From the NCBI GenBank assembly GCA_017305715.1, contig JAFKKG010000028.1, forward strand, positions 1-64,000: a stretch of 64,000 bases of DNA. Direction: 5' to 3'. The first letter of the stretch is position 1; each line of letters starts with the position of its first letter. Under the pieces are notes generated by a model that did not search any database, was not told the origin of the DNA, and was given only the letters and a program-made list of their open reading frames with translations. The translations under genes and the position numbers were made by a program. Below, one piece after another: positions 38,218-46,465 of the stretch. This DNA comes from Hyphomicrobiales bacterium. GTDB lineage: Bacteria; Pseudomonadota; Alphaproteobacteria; Rhizobiales; Xanthobacteraceae.

Positions 38218-39504
38218 GTGGAACGCGATGAATCGCGACAGCGGGTCTTGAGCGAATTCGCGCGGCCTTCCGCGCTCGCTCCATTCCGGATCCGGAATTA
38301 TCGTTTCCAGTGGCCCGCCGATCTGCTCACCTCCTGGGCTTTCGAGATGGAGATGATCATCCTTGGCTGGTACGTGCTGGTCGAGACCGGCTCGGTGCTG
38401 TTGCTCACGGTGTTCGCCTCGCTTGGTTATGTCGGCACATTGGTGGCTCCGATGATCGGCGTCGTGGGCGATCGCATTGGTCATCGCGATTTGCTGGCCA
38501 TGATGCGCGCGACCTACGCGGTACTGGCGGCCCTGCTGATGACGCTGGCATTGTCGGGTCATCTCAGCCCTCCGTTTGTCTTTGTCGTCGCGGCGCTGAT
38601 GGGGGTCGTGCGGCCGTCGGATCTCGGCGTGCGCAGCGCGCTGGTTGCGACCATCATGCCGCGCGATCAACTGATCGGCGCGATCAGCATTTCCCGGACC
38701 ACGATGGACACCGCGCGCATCGCCGGCGCGCTGAGCGGCGCCGGATTGTTCGCCGCGCTGGGGATGGGGCCGGCCTATGTGGCGATCGTCTGCCTCTATG
38801 TCGTCGCAACCTCGTTGACGTTGTGCGTGGTGGCGCCCGTCAAGCCCCATGCCGTCGACGACACGGCCGGCGAGGCGTTGCGCTCGCCGCTGCGCGACCT
38901 GAAGGAGGGCGTGGCCTATTGCTGGACCACGCCGCGGATGTGCGCCGCACTCTGGATCGCGTTCCTGGCAAACCTGACGGCCTATCCGCTGACCAACGGC
39001 CTGCTGCCATATGTCGCCAAGTCGATCTACGGCACCAACCAGACCGGCCTCGGCTATCTCTCGGCAAGCTTTGCGATCGGCTCGCTGGTCGGCTCGATCC
39101 TGCTGAGCCTGCTCGGTGGCATAAGGGTGGCGCGGCTGATGATCGCCTCGACCGTGCTGTGGTACGTGACGCTGTTGCTGTTCGTGCAGATGCAGACGGT
39201 GCCGACCGCGATCGTCTGCCTGGTCATCGCCGGCTTCTCGCAGAGCCTTGCGATGATCTCGATCGCCGTCATCCTGATGCGCACGTCAGCGGAAAATTTC
39301 CGCGGCCGGGTGATGGGCGTGCGCATGATGGTGATCTACGGCCTGCCGTTCGGCCTGCTGGCGGCCGGCAGCCTGATCGATGCGGTCGGTTTTGCCACGA
39401 CCGGAACGCTCTACGCCGTTGCCGGCCTCGCGCTGATCCTCGTCACGGTGATGCATTGGCGCGCGGATCTGTGGCCGGTGCACGCGCCGGCCAATGCAAG
39501 ATAG
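38218..39504 (+). CDS. Major facilitator superfamily exporter
   Basis: A roughly 428-residue membrane transporter with about 12 hydrophobic segments. It starts after FARPSALAPFRIRNYRFQWPAD, the layout of the EntS/DUF894 drug- and siderophore-exporter branch. Start is uncertain: GTG 38218 follows a purine-rich GGGCAGG, while a TTG at 38158 overlaps the preceding stop. It lies immediately before the TetR-controlled aromatic operon but ends 175 bases before it; co-regulation is possible. Confidence 0.8.
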   Translation: MERDESRQRVLSEFARPSALAPFRIRNYRFQWPADLLTSWAFEMEMIILGWYVLVETGSVLLLTVFASLGYVGTLVAPMIGVVGDRIGHRDLLAMMRATYAVLAALLMTLALSGHLSPPFVFVVAALMGVVRPSDLGVRSALVATIMPRDQLIGAISISRTTMDTARIAGALSGAGLFAALGMGPAYVAIVCLYVVATSLTLCVVAPVKPHAVDDTAGEALRSPLRDLKEGVAYCWTTPRMCAALWIAFLANLTAYPLTNGLLPYVAKSIYGTNQTGLGYLSASFAIGSLVGSILLSLLGGIRVARLMIASTVLWYVTLLLFVQMQTVPTAIVCLVIAGFSQSLAMISIAVILMRTSAENFRGRVMGVRMMVIYGLPFGLLAAGSLIDAVGFATTGTLYAVAGLALILVTVMHWRADLWPVHAPANAR

Positions 39505-39628
39505 GTTCGGGCCGACCGCATCCTGATTTTGGCTTCCTTCAGCGCCGCCTCTCGATCCGCCCGCTTCAGCGGCGCCGGTATCCGGATTTCGACCGCCGCC
39601 CAGGAATTTGTTGACTGGGCCTGATAAT

Positions 39629-39644
39629 TTGTACAACTGTACAA
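39629..39644. promoter_or_regulatory. Inverted-repeat operator upstream of tetR
   Basis: A perfect inverted repeat TTGTACA-AC-TGTACAA sits 36-51 bases before the tetR ATG. TTGACT at 39611-39616 could be a -35 box, so the repeat would cover the -10 region. This is the expected layout for TetR autoregulation. Confidence 0.6.
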
Positions 39645-39679
39645 AAGAGAAAGCCGAACCCCAGGGCCCAAGCAAATCC

Positions 39680-40387
39680 ATGACGCGCAATCCCAACATG
39701 CGGGAAGCGATCCTCAGTTCGGCCGAGACGCTGTTCTCGACCCGTGGCTTCAACGCGGTCCCGATCCGCGACATCGCGCTGGAGGCGGGGGCCAATCCCG
39801 GCAGCGTCACCTATCATTTCAAGAGCAAGGACGGCCTGCTGCTCGAAATCTACAAGCGGCATTGCGGGCCGATGAACCGGCGCCGCATCGAGCTGTTGGT
39901 CGCGGCCAAACGCGTGCGCGATGTGCAGGACCGGCTCGAGGCGATCGTGCGCGCCTATGTGCAGCCGGCGTTTTCATCGAGCAGCGATCTTGCCGGCGGC
40001 GGCGCGCGGTTCACCCGGCTGCGCGCCGTGATGTCGGCGGAAGGCAACGCCGTGGTCGGCCGCATCATCGCCGAAATCTTCGACGACACCACCAACGCCT
40101 TCATCGAGGCGATCGAGCAGAGCCTGCCGCATCTGCCGCGCAAGACGCTGGTCTGGCGCTCCCAGTTCCTGCTCGGCGCGCTCTATTACACGCTGGTCAA
40201 CCCGGAGCGGGTGAGCCGCCTGTCGCGCGGCGAAGCCGATGGCGCCGATATGGCCGAGGCCATCGAGCAACTGGTTTCCGCCACCGTCGCTTCGTTGCAG
40301 GCGCCCGATATCGACGGGCCGGCGGCCGCTACTCCTTCAGCGAAAGCCAGCGGCAAGAAGGCGCCGGCCGGTTCGCGTACAAACTGA
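39680..40387 (+). CDS. TetR family transcriptional regulator
   Basis: A 235-residue regulator. The N-terminal helix-turn-helix is clear: AILSSAETLFSTRGFNAVPIRD and then AGANPGSVTYHFKSKDGLL, a textbook TetR recognition helix. The C-terminal ligand domain (about 70-215) is followed by a charged, Lys/Ala-rich tail. ATG 39680 places an inverted-repeat operator just upstream; an earlier Met at 39608 would place the operator inside the coding region and was rejected. It is followed after four bases by the catabolic operon, which it probably represses. Confidence 0.9.
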   Translation: MTRNPNMREAILSSAETLFSTRGFNAVPIRDIALEAGANPGSVTYHFKSKDGLLLEIYKRHCGPMNRRRIELLVAAKRVRDVQDRLEAIVRAYVQPAFSSSSDLAGGGARFTRLRAVMSAEGNAVVGRIIAEIFDDTTNAFIEAIEQSLPHLPRKTLVWRSQFLLGALYYTLVNPERVSRLSRGEADGADMAEAIEQLVSATVASLQAPDIDGPAAATPSAKASGKKAPAGSRTN

Positions 40388-40391
40388 GATC

Positions 40392-41264
40392 ATGATGTCG
40401 AGGCCAACCATTCCCGGTCCCGATCCGAATACGCGGACCCCGAAGTTCCGCCTGCCGCCGCTGGCGTGCGATGCGCACACCCATATTTTCGGCCCGGGCG
40501 ACAAATATCCTTATGCGCCGGGGCGGCCCTACACGCCGCCGGATGCGCCGTTGGAGGATTTCCGGGCGCTGCACCGGAAACTCGGCATCGGCCGGGCCGT
40601 CATCGTCAATGCCAGCGTGCACGGCACCGACAACCGCGTTGCCCTCGACGCCATCGCCGCCAGCAACGGGACCTTTCGCGCCGTCGCCAACATCGACGAC
40701 ACGATGACGGAGCGCGGCCTGCGCGAATTGCACGAGGGCGGCTTTCGCGGCTGCCGATTCAATTTCGTGCGCCATCTCGGCGGCGTGCCCGACATGAAAA
40801 TGTTCCATCGCATCGTCGCGATGGTCGCGCCGTTCGGCTGGCATATCGATCTGCATTTCGATGCGATCGATCTGCCCGAATATGCCGATCTGCTGGCAGG
40901 ACTGCCGGTGCGTTACACCATCGACCATATGGGGCGCGTCAAGGCGGCCGACGGTCTCGACCAACTGCCGTTCCGGACCCTGATCGAGCTGATGCAGCGC
41001 GACGAGAAATGCTGGGTCAAGGTCTGCGGCTGCGAGCGGGTGTCCTCCAGCGGGCCGCCATTCCACGACGCGGTGCCGTTCGCGCGAAAAATCATCGAGA
41101 CCGCGCCGGACCGCGTGATCTGGGGAACCGACTGGCCGCATCCCAACGTCAAGGCGATGCCGAACGATGGCGATCTGGTCGATCTCATTCCGCTGTTCGC
41201 GCCGGAGGTGGAATTGCAGCAGAAGATACTGGTCGACAATCCTGCGCGGCTGTTCGAATTCTGA
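40392..41264 (+). CDS. 2-pyrone-4,6-dicarboxylate lactonase-like amidohydrolase
   Basis: A 290-residue amidohydrolase of the LigI type. CDAHTHIFGPGDKYPYAPG carries the first metal-site or substrate histidines; TIDHMGR and WGTDWPHPN are the other family motifs. LigI opens 2-pyrone-4,6-dicarboxylate to 4-oxalomesaconate in protocatechuate 4,5-cleavage. That fits the GalB- and LigK-like genes that follow. Length equals the usual LigI size. It starts four bases after tetR. Confidence 0.85.
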   Translation: MMSRPTIPGPDPNTRTPKFRLPPLACDAHTHIFGPGDKYPYAPGRPYTPPDAPLEDFRALHRKLGIGRAVIVNASVHGTDNRVALDAIAASNGTFRAVANIDDTMTERGLRELHEGGFRGCRFNFVRHLGGVPDMKMFHRIVAMVAPFGWHIDLHFDAIDLPEYADLLAGLPVRYTIDHMGRVKAADGLDQLPFRTLIELMQRDEKCWVKVCGCERVSSSGPPFHDAVPFARKIIETAPDRVIWGTDWPHPNVKAMPNDGDLVDLIPLFAPEVELQQKILVDNPARLFEF

Positions 41265-41274
41265 TGGGTCAACC

Positions 41275-42279
41275 ATGATGGGAAAGCATCAGGGCTTTCG
41301 GTCGGGCGGCCACGGCGCATCGATGGCGTCCGCGCTGGCGCTGGCGGCCGTGCTGCTGATGCCGCAACTCGCGCACGCCCGGAATTATCCGAACCGGCCG
41401 GTGCGGCTGATCCTGCCGTTTGGGGCGGGCGGGGTCGCCGACGTCACCGCGCGGATCGTCACCGAAAAGCTCGGCGAAAAACTCGGGCAGCGGTTCGTCA
41501 TCGAGAACATGCCGGGCGCCGGCGGCATCAATGCCGCGCGCGCGGTGCTGCCGTCGCCTTCTGACGGCCATACGCTGGCACTGTTCAGCAACGGCACCGC
41601 GATCTCGGTCTCGCTGTTCAGGGATCTGAAGTTCAATCCGCTCACGGATTTTACGCCGGTCTCCACCATGGGATATTTCGACTTTATCTTCGTCACCCAG
41701 GCCGGCTCGCCATACCAGACGCTGGCGGACTTCATCGCAGCGGCGAAGCAAAAGCCCGGCGCGCTCAATGTCGGCACCATCAATGTCGGTTCAACGCAGA
41801 ACCTTTCGGCGCAATTGTTCAAATCGACGGCGGGCGTCGATATCACCATCGTGCCGTTCCGCAGCTCGCCCGATGTGTTGGTCGCGCTGTTGCGCGGCGA
41901 TATCCACCTCGCGATCGAAAATTACACCATCGTGCAATCGAACATCGCGGACAGGGCGCTAACGGCAGTGGCGACCTCGGGCCCGATCCGCACCGGTTTC
42001 CTGGCCAGCGTACCGACCGTGAAGGAAGCGGGCGGCGGCGATTTTGAGGCGCGCTCGTGGAACGCGATCTTCGCACCGAAGGGCACGCCGCCGGAAGTGA
42101 TCAGAACGCTCAACACCGCCCTGCGCGAGGTGCTCGACGCGCCGGAGTTGCAGAAGCGCGCGCTCGAACTCGGCATCGAGGCCAGGGCCTCCACGCCGGA
42201 GGAAATCGCGCAGCGGCTGAAGGACGATATCGAGAAATGGGCTAAAGTGATCGAGCGGGCGGGCATCGAAAAGCAATAG
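41275..42279 (+). CDS. Bug family tripartite tricarboxylate receptor
   Basis: A 334-residue periplasmic binding protein with a signal peptide (MASALALAAVLLMPQLAHAR) and the mature motif NYPNRPVRLILPFGAGGVADVTAR, plus GAGGINAARAVLPSPSDG and WNAIFAPKGTPPE. Two ATG codons (41275, 41278) are adjacent. Inside this operon it probably captures an aromatic acid or pathway intermediate; no transporter membrane subunits are local. Confidence 0.9.
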   Translation: MMGKHQGFRSGGHGASMASALALAAVLLMPQLAHARNYPNRPVRLILPFGAGGVADVTARIVTEKLGEKLGQRFVIENMPGAGGINAARAVLPSPSDGHTLALFSNGTAISVSLFRDLKFNPLTDFTPVSTMGYFDFIFVTQAGSPYQTLADFIAAAKQKPGALNVGTINVGSTQNLSAQLFKSTAGVDITIVPFRSSPDVLVALLRGDIHLAIENYTIVQSNIADRALTAVATSGPIRTGFLASVPTVKEAGGGDFEARSWNAIFAPKGTPPEVIRTLNTALREVLDAPELQKRALELGIEARASTPEEIAQRLKDDIEKWAKVIERAGIEKQ

Positions 42280-42305
42280 CTGGAACAACGAAAGAGGAAA
42301 CAGCC

Positions 42306-43031
42306 ATGACCAGCGCAAGCAAGACCGGCCTCGTGGTGACGGCGCATCCCGGCGACTTCGTCTGGCGCGCCGGCGGCGCGATCGCGCTGCATGCCAAAAA
42401 GGGGTACCGCATCAAGATCGCGTGTCTCTCGTTCGGTGAGCGCGGCGAAAGCCAGTTCGCCTGGAAGGAAAGCGGGGCGACGCTGGAAAAGGTCAAGGCC
42501 GGCCGGCGCGATGAAGCGCAGCGCGCTGCGGAAATGCTGGGGGCGGAGATCGAATTCTTCGATGCCGGCGACTATCCGCTGCGGCTTGACGCGGCGCATT
42601 TCGACCGCATGGTCGATATCTACCGCGAGCTCAATCCGTCCTTCGTGCTGACCCACGCGCTGGAGGACCCCTACAATTTCGATCACCCCAATGCCGCGCA
42701 TTTCGCCCAGGAGACGCGCGTGGTCGCGCAGGCGATGGGCCACAAACCCGGCGCCAAATACACCTACGCCGCGCCGCCGGTGTTCCTGTTCGAGCCGCAC
42801 CAGCCGGAAATGTGCAATTTCAAGCCGCAGGTGATCCTCAACATCGACGAGGTCTGGGAACAGAAGCGCAAGACCTTTGAAATCCTCGCGGCGCAAAAGC
42901 ATCTCTGGGCGTATTACGAGCGCGTCGCGTTGCAGCGGGGCATGCAGGGCGGCCGCAACTCCGGCAAGGCCATGACCTATGGCGAGGCCTATCAGCGGCT
43001 GTTCCCGATGGCGATGGAGGAGCTGGCATGA
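42306..43031 (+). CDS. 4-oxalomesaconate hydratase-like PIG-L family protein
   Basis: A 241-residue PIG-L/LmbE-fold protein. The zinc motif is AHPGDFVWRAGG, where deacetylases usually have AHPDDE; this variant is characteristic of GalB-type hydratases. FGERGESQFAWK and EDPYNFDHPNAAHFAQE follow. GalB hydrates 4-oxalomesaconate to 4-carboxy-4-hydroxy-2-oxoadipate, exactly the substrate of the next gene's LigK-like aldolase. The stop overlaps the next ATG by four bases. Confidence 0.85.
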   Translation: MTSASKTGLVVTAHPGDFVWRAGGAIALHAKKGYRIKIACLSFGERGESQFAWKESGATLEKVKAGRRDEAQRAAEMLGAEIEFFDAGDYPLRLDAAHFDRMVDIYRELNPSFVLTHALEDPYNFDHPNAAHFAQETRVVAQAMGHKPGAKYTYAAPPVFLFEPHQPEMCNFKPQVILNIDEVWEQKRKTFEILAAQKHLWAYYERVALQRGMQGGRNSGKAMTYGEAYQRLFPMAMEELA

Positions 43032-43720
43032 AAACCGTCGTCGTCCGCAACATCAAGCGCACCGATGCCGATCTGGTAAAGCGCCTCGGCGCGCTCGGCG
43101 TCGCCACCGCGCATGAGGCCTATGGCCGCTTCGGCCTGATGAAGCCGTATCTGCGCCCGGTATGGGCCGGCGGCGAAGCCGCGGGCACCGCAGTGACCGT
43201 GCTGGCGCAGCCCGGCGACAACTGGATGATCCATGTCGCGGTCGAGCAGTGCAAGCCCGGCGACATCCTGGTGGTCGGCTGCACCGCCGACAACACCGAC
43301 GGCATGTTCGGCGATCTGCTGGCGACCTCGCTGATGGCGCGCGGCGTCAAGGGCCTCGTAATCGATGCCGGCGTGCGCGACGCCAAGGCGCTGCGCCAGA
43401 TGGGCTTTCCGGTGTGGTCGAAGGCGATCTCGGCCAAGGGCACGGTCAAGGCAACCTTGGGCGCCGTCAACGTGCCGGTGGTCTGCGCCGGGATCAACGT
43501 GGTGCCGGGCGATGCGGTGGTCGCCGATGACGACGGCGTCGTGGTGATCCACCGCAGGGACGCGGCCGATGTCGTCGCCAAGGGCGAAAAGCGCCATGCC
43601 GACGAGGATGGCAAGCGCAGGCAATTGGCCGCCGGTGTGCTCGGGCTCGACATGTACAATATGCGCGAGCCGCTGGCGAAGGCCGGGCTGGTCTATATCG
43701 ACGAGCCGGAGAGCGACTGA
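43028..43720 (+). CDS. 4-carboxy-4-hydroxy-2-oxoadipate aldolase (LigK-like)
   Basis: A 230-residue class II aldolase of the HMG/CHA family. Motifs are ALGVATAHEAYGRFGLMKPYL near residue 21, AGTAVTVLAQPGDNWM, the active-site DAGVRDAKALRQMGFPVWSK with its Arg-Asp pair, and VLGLDMYNMREPLAKAG at the C-terminus. The product would be pyruvate and oxaloacetate. It also decarboxylates oxaloacetate in known members. Both ends overlap their neighbours (ATGA before, TGATG after), so it is in the middle of a coupled operon. Confidence 0.92.
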   Translation: MKTVVVRNIKRTDADLVKRLGALGVATAHEAYGRFGLMKPYLRPVWAGGEAAGTAVTVLAQPGDNWMIHVAVEQCKPGDILVVGCTADNTDGMFGDLLATSLMARGVKGLVIDAGVRDAKALRQMGFPVWSKAISAKGTVKATLGAVNVPVVCAGINVVPGDAVVADDDGVVVIHRRDAADVVAKGEKRHADEDGKRRQLAAGVLGLDMYNMREPLAKAGLVYIDEPESD

Positions 43721-44571
43721 TGGCCATGCGCCTGCGCGCCTTGCTCGGCGATCATCCCGGCACCTTGGCGCTGAAGAGCGGCGCGCTCACATCCGATTTG
43801 GTCGCGTTCGATTTCGCCGACTATGCGCCGACCAACAAGGGTTTCAAGCCGATGGTCCGCGAGGCGGCGTTCGACGTCTCGGAAATGGCGATCGTCACCT
43901 ATCTGATGGCAAAAAGTGTCGGCAAGCCGATGGTGCTGCTGCCGGATGTCGTGGTGGCGCGCTTCCAGCACGGGCACGCGCTGTACAATGCCAGACGCGG
44001 CACCCTGAAGCCGGCCGATCTGAAGGGCAGGCGCGTCGGCATCCGCTCCTTCACGACAACGACCGGCGCGTGGCTGCGCGGCATTCTCGCCAATGAATAC
44101 GGGCTCGATCTGAATTCGATCGACTGGGTGACCTTCGAGGATGCCCATGTCGCCGAATTCAAGGACACCACCAGGCGGGCGCCGGCCGGCAAGCAGATCA
44201 TCCAGATGCTGGTGGATGGCGAACTCGACGCCGTGCTCGGCGAGAAGGTCGGGCATCCGGACCTGAAGCCGTTATTCGTCGATGCCGCCGCGGAAGAGCG
44301 AGCCTGGTTTGCCAGGCACGGCGCGGTGCCGATCAACCATATGGTGGTGGTGAGCCAGACATTGTCCGAAACACATCCCGACGCCGTGCGCGAAGTGCAT
44401 CGCCTGCTGGCGGAATCCATCAAGGCGTCTGCCGCCGCGCCGCAATTCACGTCCGGCGAGATGCGCCGCTCGCTGGAACTGATCATCCGCTATACCGCGC
44501 AGCAAGGCCTCATTCCGCGCGCGTTCAGTGTCGAGGAGTTGTTCGACGACGTGACGCGGGCGCTGCTCTGA
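43720..44571 (+). CDS. 4,5-dihydroxyphthalate decarboxylase-like protein
   Basis: A 283-residue protein of the periplasmic-binding-protein fold that includes Pht5-type 4,5-dihydroxyphthalate decarboxylase (and NMT1-like proteins). No signal peptide is seen, so it is cytoplasmic, as an enzyme would be. The central VGIRSFTTTTGAWLRGILANE and the C-terminal SVEELFDDVTRAL are family-like. In this operon it may decarboxylate a dihydroxyaromatic acid before ring cleavage. A non-enzymatic binding role cannot be excluded. Confidence 0.75.
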   Translation: MAMRLRALLGDHPGTLALKSGALTSDLVAFDFADYAPTNKGFKPMVREAAFDVSEMAIVTYLMAKSVGKPMVLLPDVVVARFQHGHALYNARRGTLKPADLKGRRVGIRSFTTTTGAWLRGILANEYGLDLNSIDWVTFEDAHVAEFKDTTRRAPAGKQIIQMLVDGELDAVLGEKVGHPDLKPLFVDAAAEERAWFARHGAVPINHMVVVSQTLSETHPDAVREVHRLLAESIKASAAAPQFTSGEMRRSLELIIRYTAQQGLIPRAFSVEELFDDVTRALL

Positions 44572-44582
44572 AGGAGATTGCC

Positions 44583-45533
44583 ATGACCCCCGAGCCGATC
44601 TTCGATCTCGCCCATCTCGGCCACATGGAAATGCTGACGCCGAAGCCGGGGGAGAGCGAGAAATTCTTCGTCGATGTCATGGGCATGACCGTCAGCGGCC
44701 GCAACGGCGACTCGGTCTATCTGCGCGGCTGGGACGATTACGAGCGTTATTCGCTGAAGCTCACCGCCTCGAAGACGTCAGGCATGGAGCACATGGCGCT
44801 GCGCGCCCGCAGCCCGCAGGCGCTGGAGCGCCGCGTCGCCGCGCTGAAGGGATCCGGTTTCGAGATCGGCTGGGTCGACGGCGACATGGGGCAGGGGCCG
44901 GCGTTCCGCTGCCGCGACCCGGACGGCCATATCGTCGAGCTCTACTACGAGACCGAGTGGTATCAGGCGCCGCCGGAACTGAAGCCGGCACTGAAGAACC
45001 AGGCGCAGCGCTTTCCCGCCCGCGGCGTCAATGTCCGCCGGCTCGATCACTTGAATTGCCTCGCCGTCGACATCAGGGCCAACCGGCTGTTCTTCGAGAA
45101 TTATCTGGGGCTGCGCACCACCGAGCAGATCGTGCTCAACGACGGCACGGAAGCTGCGATGTGGATGACGATGTCGAACAAGAGCTACGACTTCGCCTAC
45201 ACCCGCGACCACTACGGCAGAAAGGGCCGCTTCCACCACGTCACCTACGCGCTCGACAGCCGCGAGGAGATCTTGCGCGCCGCCGATATCTTCCTGGAGA
45301 ACGGTGTCCACATCGAAACCGGCCCGCACAAGCACGCGATCCAGCAGACCTTCTTCCTGTATGTCTATGAGCCCGGCGGCAACCGCGTCGAGGTCGCCAA
45401 CGCCGGCGCCCGCCTGATCCTCGCGCCCGACTGGAAGCCGATCGTCTGGACCGAGGAAGAACGCAGGAAGGGCCAGGCCTGGGGGCTGAAGACGATCGAG
45501 TCGTTTCATGCCCACGGAACGCCGCCGGTGTGA
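44583..45533 (+). CDS. VOC-type extradiol ring-cleavage dioxygenase
   Basis: A 316-residue two-domain type I extradiol dioxygenase (catechol 2,3-dioxygenase family). The iron ligands are visible in the C-terminal domain: His in RRLDHLNCLAV, His in RFHHVTYAL and Glu in NRVEVAN. The N-terminal domain is the degenerate structural repeat. It would open a dihydroxyaromatic ring with oxygen. Which ring is cleaved is unknown; the pathway around it is usually paired with the unrelated LigAB dioxygenase. It is the last gene of the operon. Confidence 0.85.
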   Translation: MTPEPIFDLAHLGHMEMLTPKPGESEKFFVDVMGMTVSGRNGDSVYLRGWDDYERYSLKLTASKTSGMEHMALRARSPQALERRVAALKGSGFEIGWVDGDMGQGPAFRCRDPDGHIVELYYETEWYQAPPELKPALKNQAQRFPARGVNVRRLDHLNCLAVDIRANRLFFENYLGLRTTEQIVLNDGTEAAMWMTMSNKSYDFAYTRDHYGRKGRFHHVTYALDSREEILRAADIFLENGVHIETGPHKHAIQQTFFLYVYEPGGNRVEVANAGARLILAPDWKPIVWTEEERRKGQAWGLKTIESFHAHGTPPV

Positions 45534-45571
45534 GGGGCGCTCATACGCGTTTTCAGCGCGGTCCTGTCGAG

Positions 45572-45781
45572 CTACGATCCCTTCTTGGAGGCCAACTGCA
45601 TCCTCGCCATCAGGTCGGCCTTTTCAGAAAGTTGCTTCTTCGCTTCGAGCTGCGTGCGACTGGCGAGTGATGCCTTTTCTGCCAGCTGGCGTTTTGCTTC
45701 CAACTGATGCTTGGCAACGGTTTCGGCTTTGGCGACCAGTTGCTTTTTGGCTTCCAATTGTAATGAGGCTGCATCAGACAT
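45572..45781 (-). CDS. 69-residue repetitive coiled-coil protein
   Basis: A small protein made of about four near-copies of a 17-residue unit with a QLEAKKQL.EKA core (QLEAKKQLVAKAETVA, QLEAKRQLAEKASLA, QLEAKKQLSEKADLM, then a degenerate MQLASKKGS). The spacing favours a charged helix or coiled coil. Its ATG overlaps the stop of the upstream Cys-rich gene by eight bases, so the two are probably co-translated. No known family. Confidence 0.65.
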   Translation of the reverse strand: MSDAASLQLEAKKQLVAKAETVAKHQLEAKRQLAEKASLASRTQLEAKKQLSEKADLMARMQLASKKGS

Positions 45782-46100
45782 TTCCGCACTCCTTTGTCAG
45801 GCTTGGGATATGTATTTTGACGAATTCGATTTGATCGTCGCTCAGTCCTGTGAACAAGCGCTCCGCCGTCAAATCGCCATCGGCCAGCCCGCAATCCTTG
45901 GTCAGGCTTGGGTCCTTGCCTTCAAGCACGAGACTGACCTGCTTTTCGAACCCGGCCTGGCACAATTTCGATAAAGCACAGGTGAGACATGAAGTTCTGT
46001 CCCTCGACGCCTTCAGATATCCTTTCTCGGATATGCAGAACTCATCGAACTCCGGTCCGTCATAGGGAAGGTGAGGATCGACGTTGTAGTGCCGCGGCAT
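45774..46100 (-). CDS. Small Cys-rich hypothetical protein
   Basis: A 108-residue protein (ATG 46100 after TGGAGGAGCC). A Cys cluster, TSCLTCALSKLCQ, plus flanking Cys residues (DEFCISEK, DCGLADG, KECGNV) suggest a metal site or iron-sulfur cluster. The C-terminal LTAERLFTGLSDDQIEFVKIHI is helical. A Met 21 codons upstream is an alternative start. It forms an overlapping pair with the repetitive 69-residue protein. Confidence 0.6.
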   Translation of the reverse strand: MPRHYNVDPHLPYDGPEFDEFCISEKGYLKASRDRTSCLTCALSKLCQAGFEKQVSLVLEGKDPSLTKDCGLADGDLTAERLFTGLSDDQIEFVKIHIPSLTKECGNV

Positions 46101-46353
46101 GGCTCCTCCACGTCTAACGATCACTCTCATTTTGCGTGCAGGTGCATAAATATGCAACTGCAATTTTAAGTGATCGACGGAGGCTTGTCGGTGAACTTGG
46201 CAACACAGGGCAGGTTGTCGGGACGATGCGCTAATCCACGAACTGGCCGCGGTTCCGCACGCATCCGGCGTTACGTCGAGGGTGAACCCTGCGGGGGCGC
46301 GTCGGGCGAGCCGCAGAGGCCTGCCTTGAGGAAGGGGGTGGCCCGCGGGCGAC

Positions 46354-46370
46354 TGGCTGGGGAACTAGGA
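46354..46370. repeat. Left attachment repeat (attL)
   Basis: TGGCTGGGGAACTAGGA, a perfect 17-base copy of the 3' end of tRNA-Gln at 63205-63221. The preceding base differs (c versus t), as does the following one, marking the limits of the repeat. It lies 95 bases before the integrase start. The rest of 46101-46465 holds no gene. Confidence 0.88.
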
Positions 46371-46465
46371 CCCCCGTTCATAGCACTTCAGAAGCCAAAT
46401 AACAGCTTGTTTATAGGCTATTCTGCCGATATGTCTAGGTGGTTCTTCTAGGTGGGCAGGGGCTC

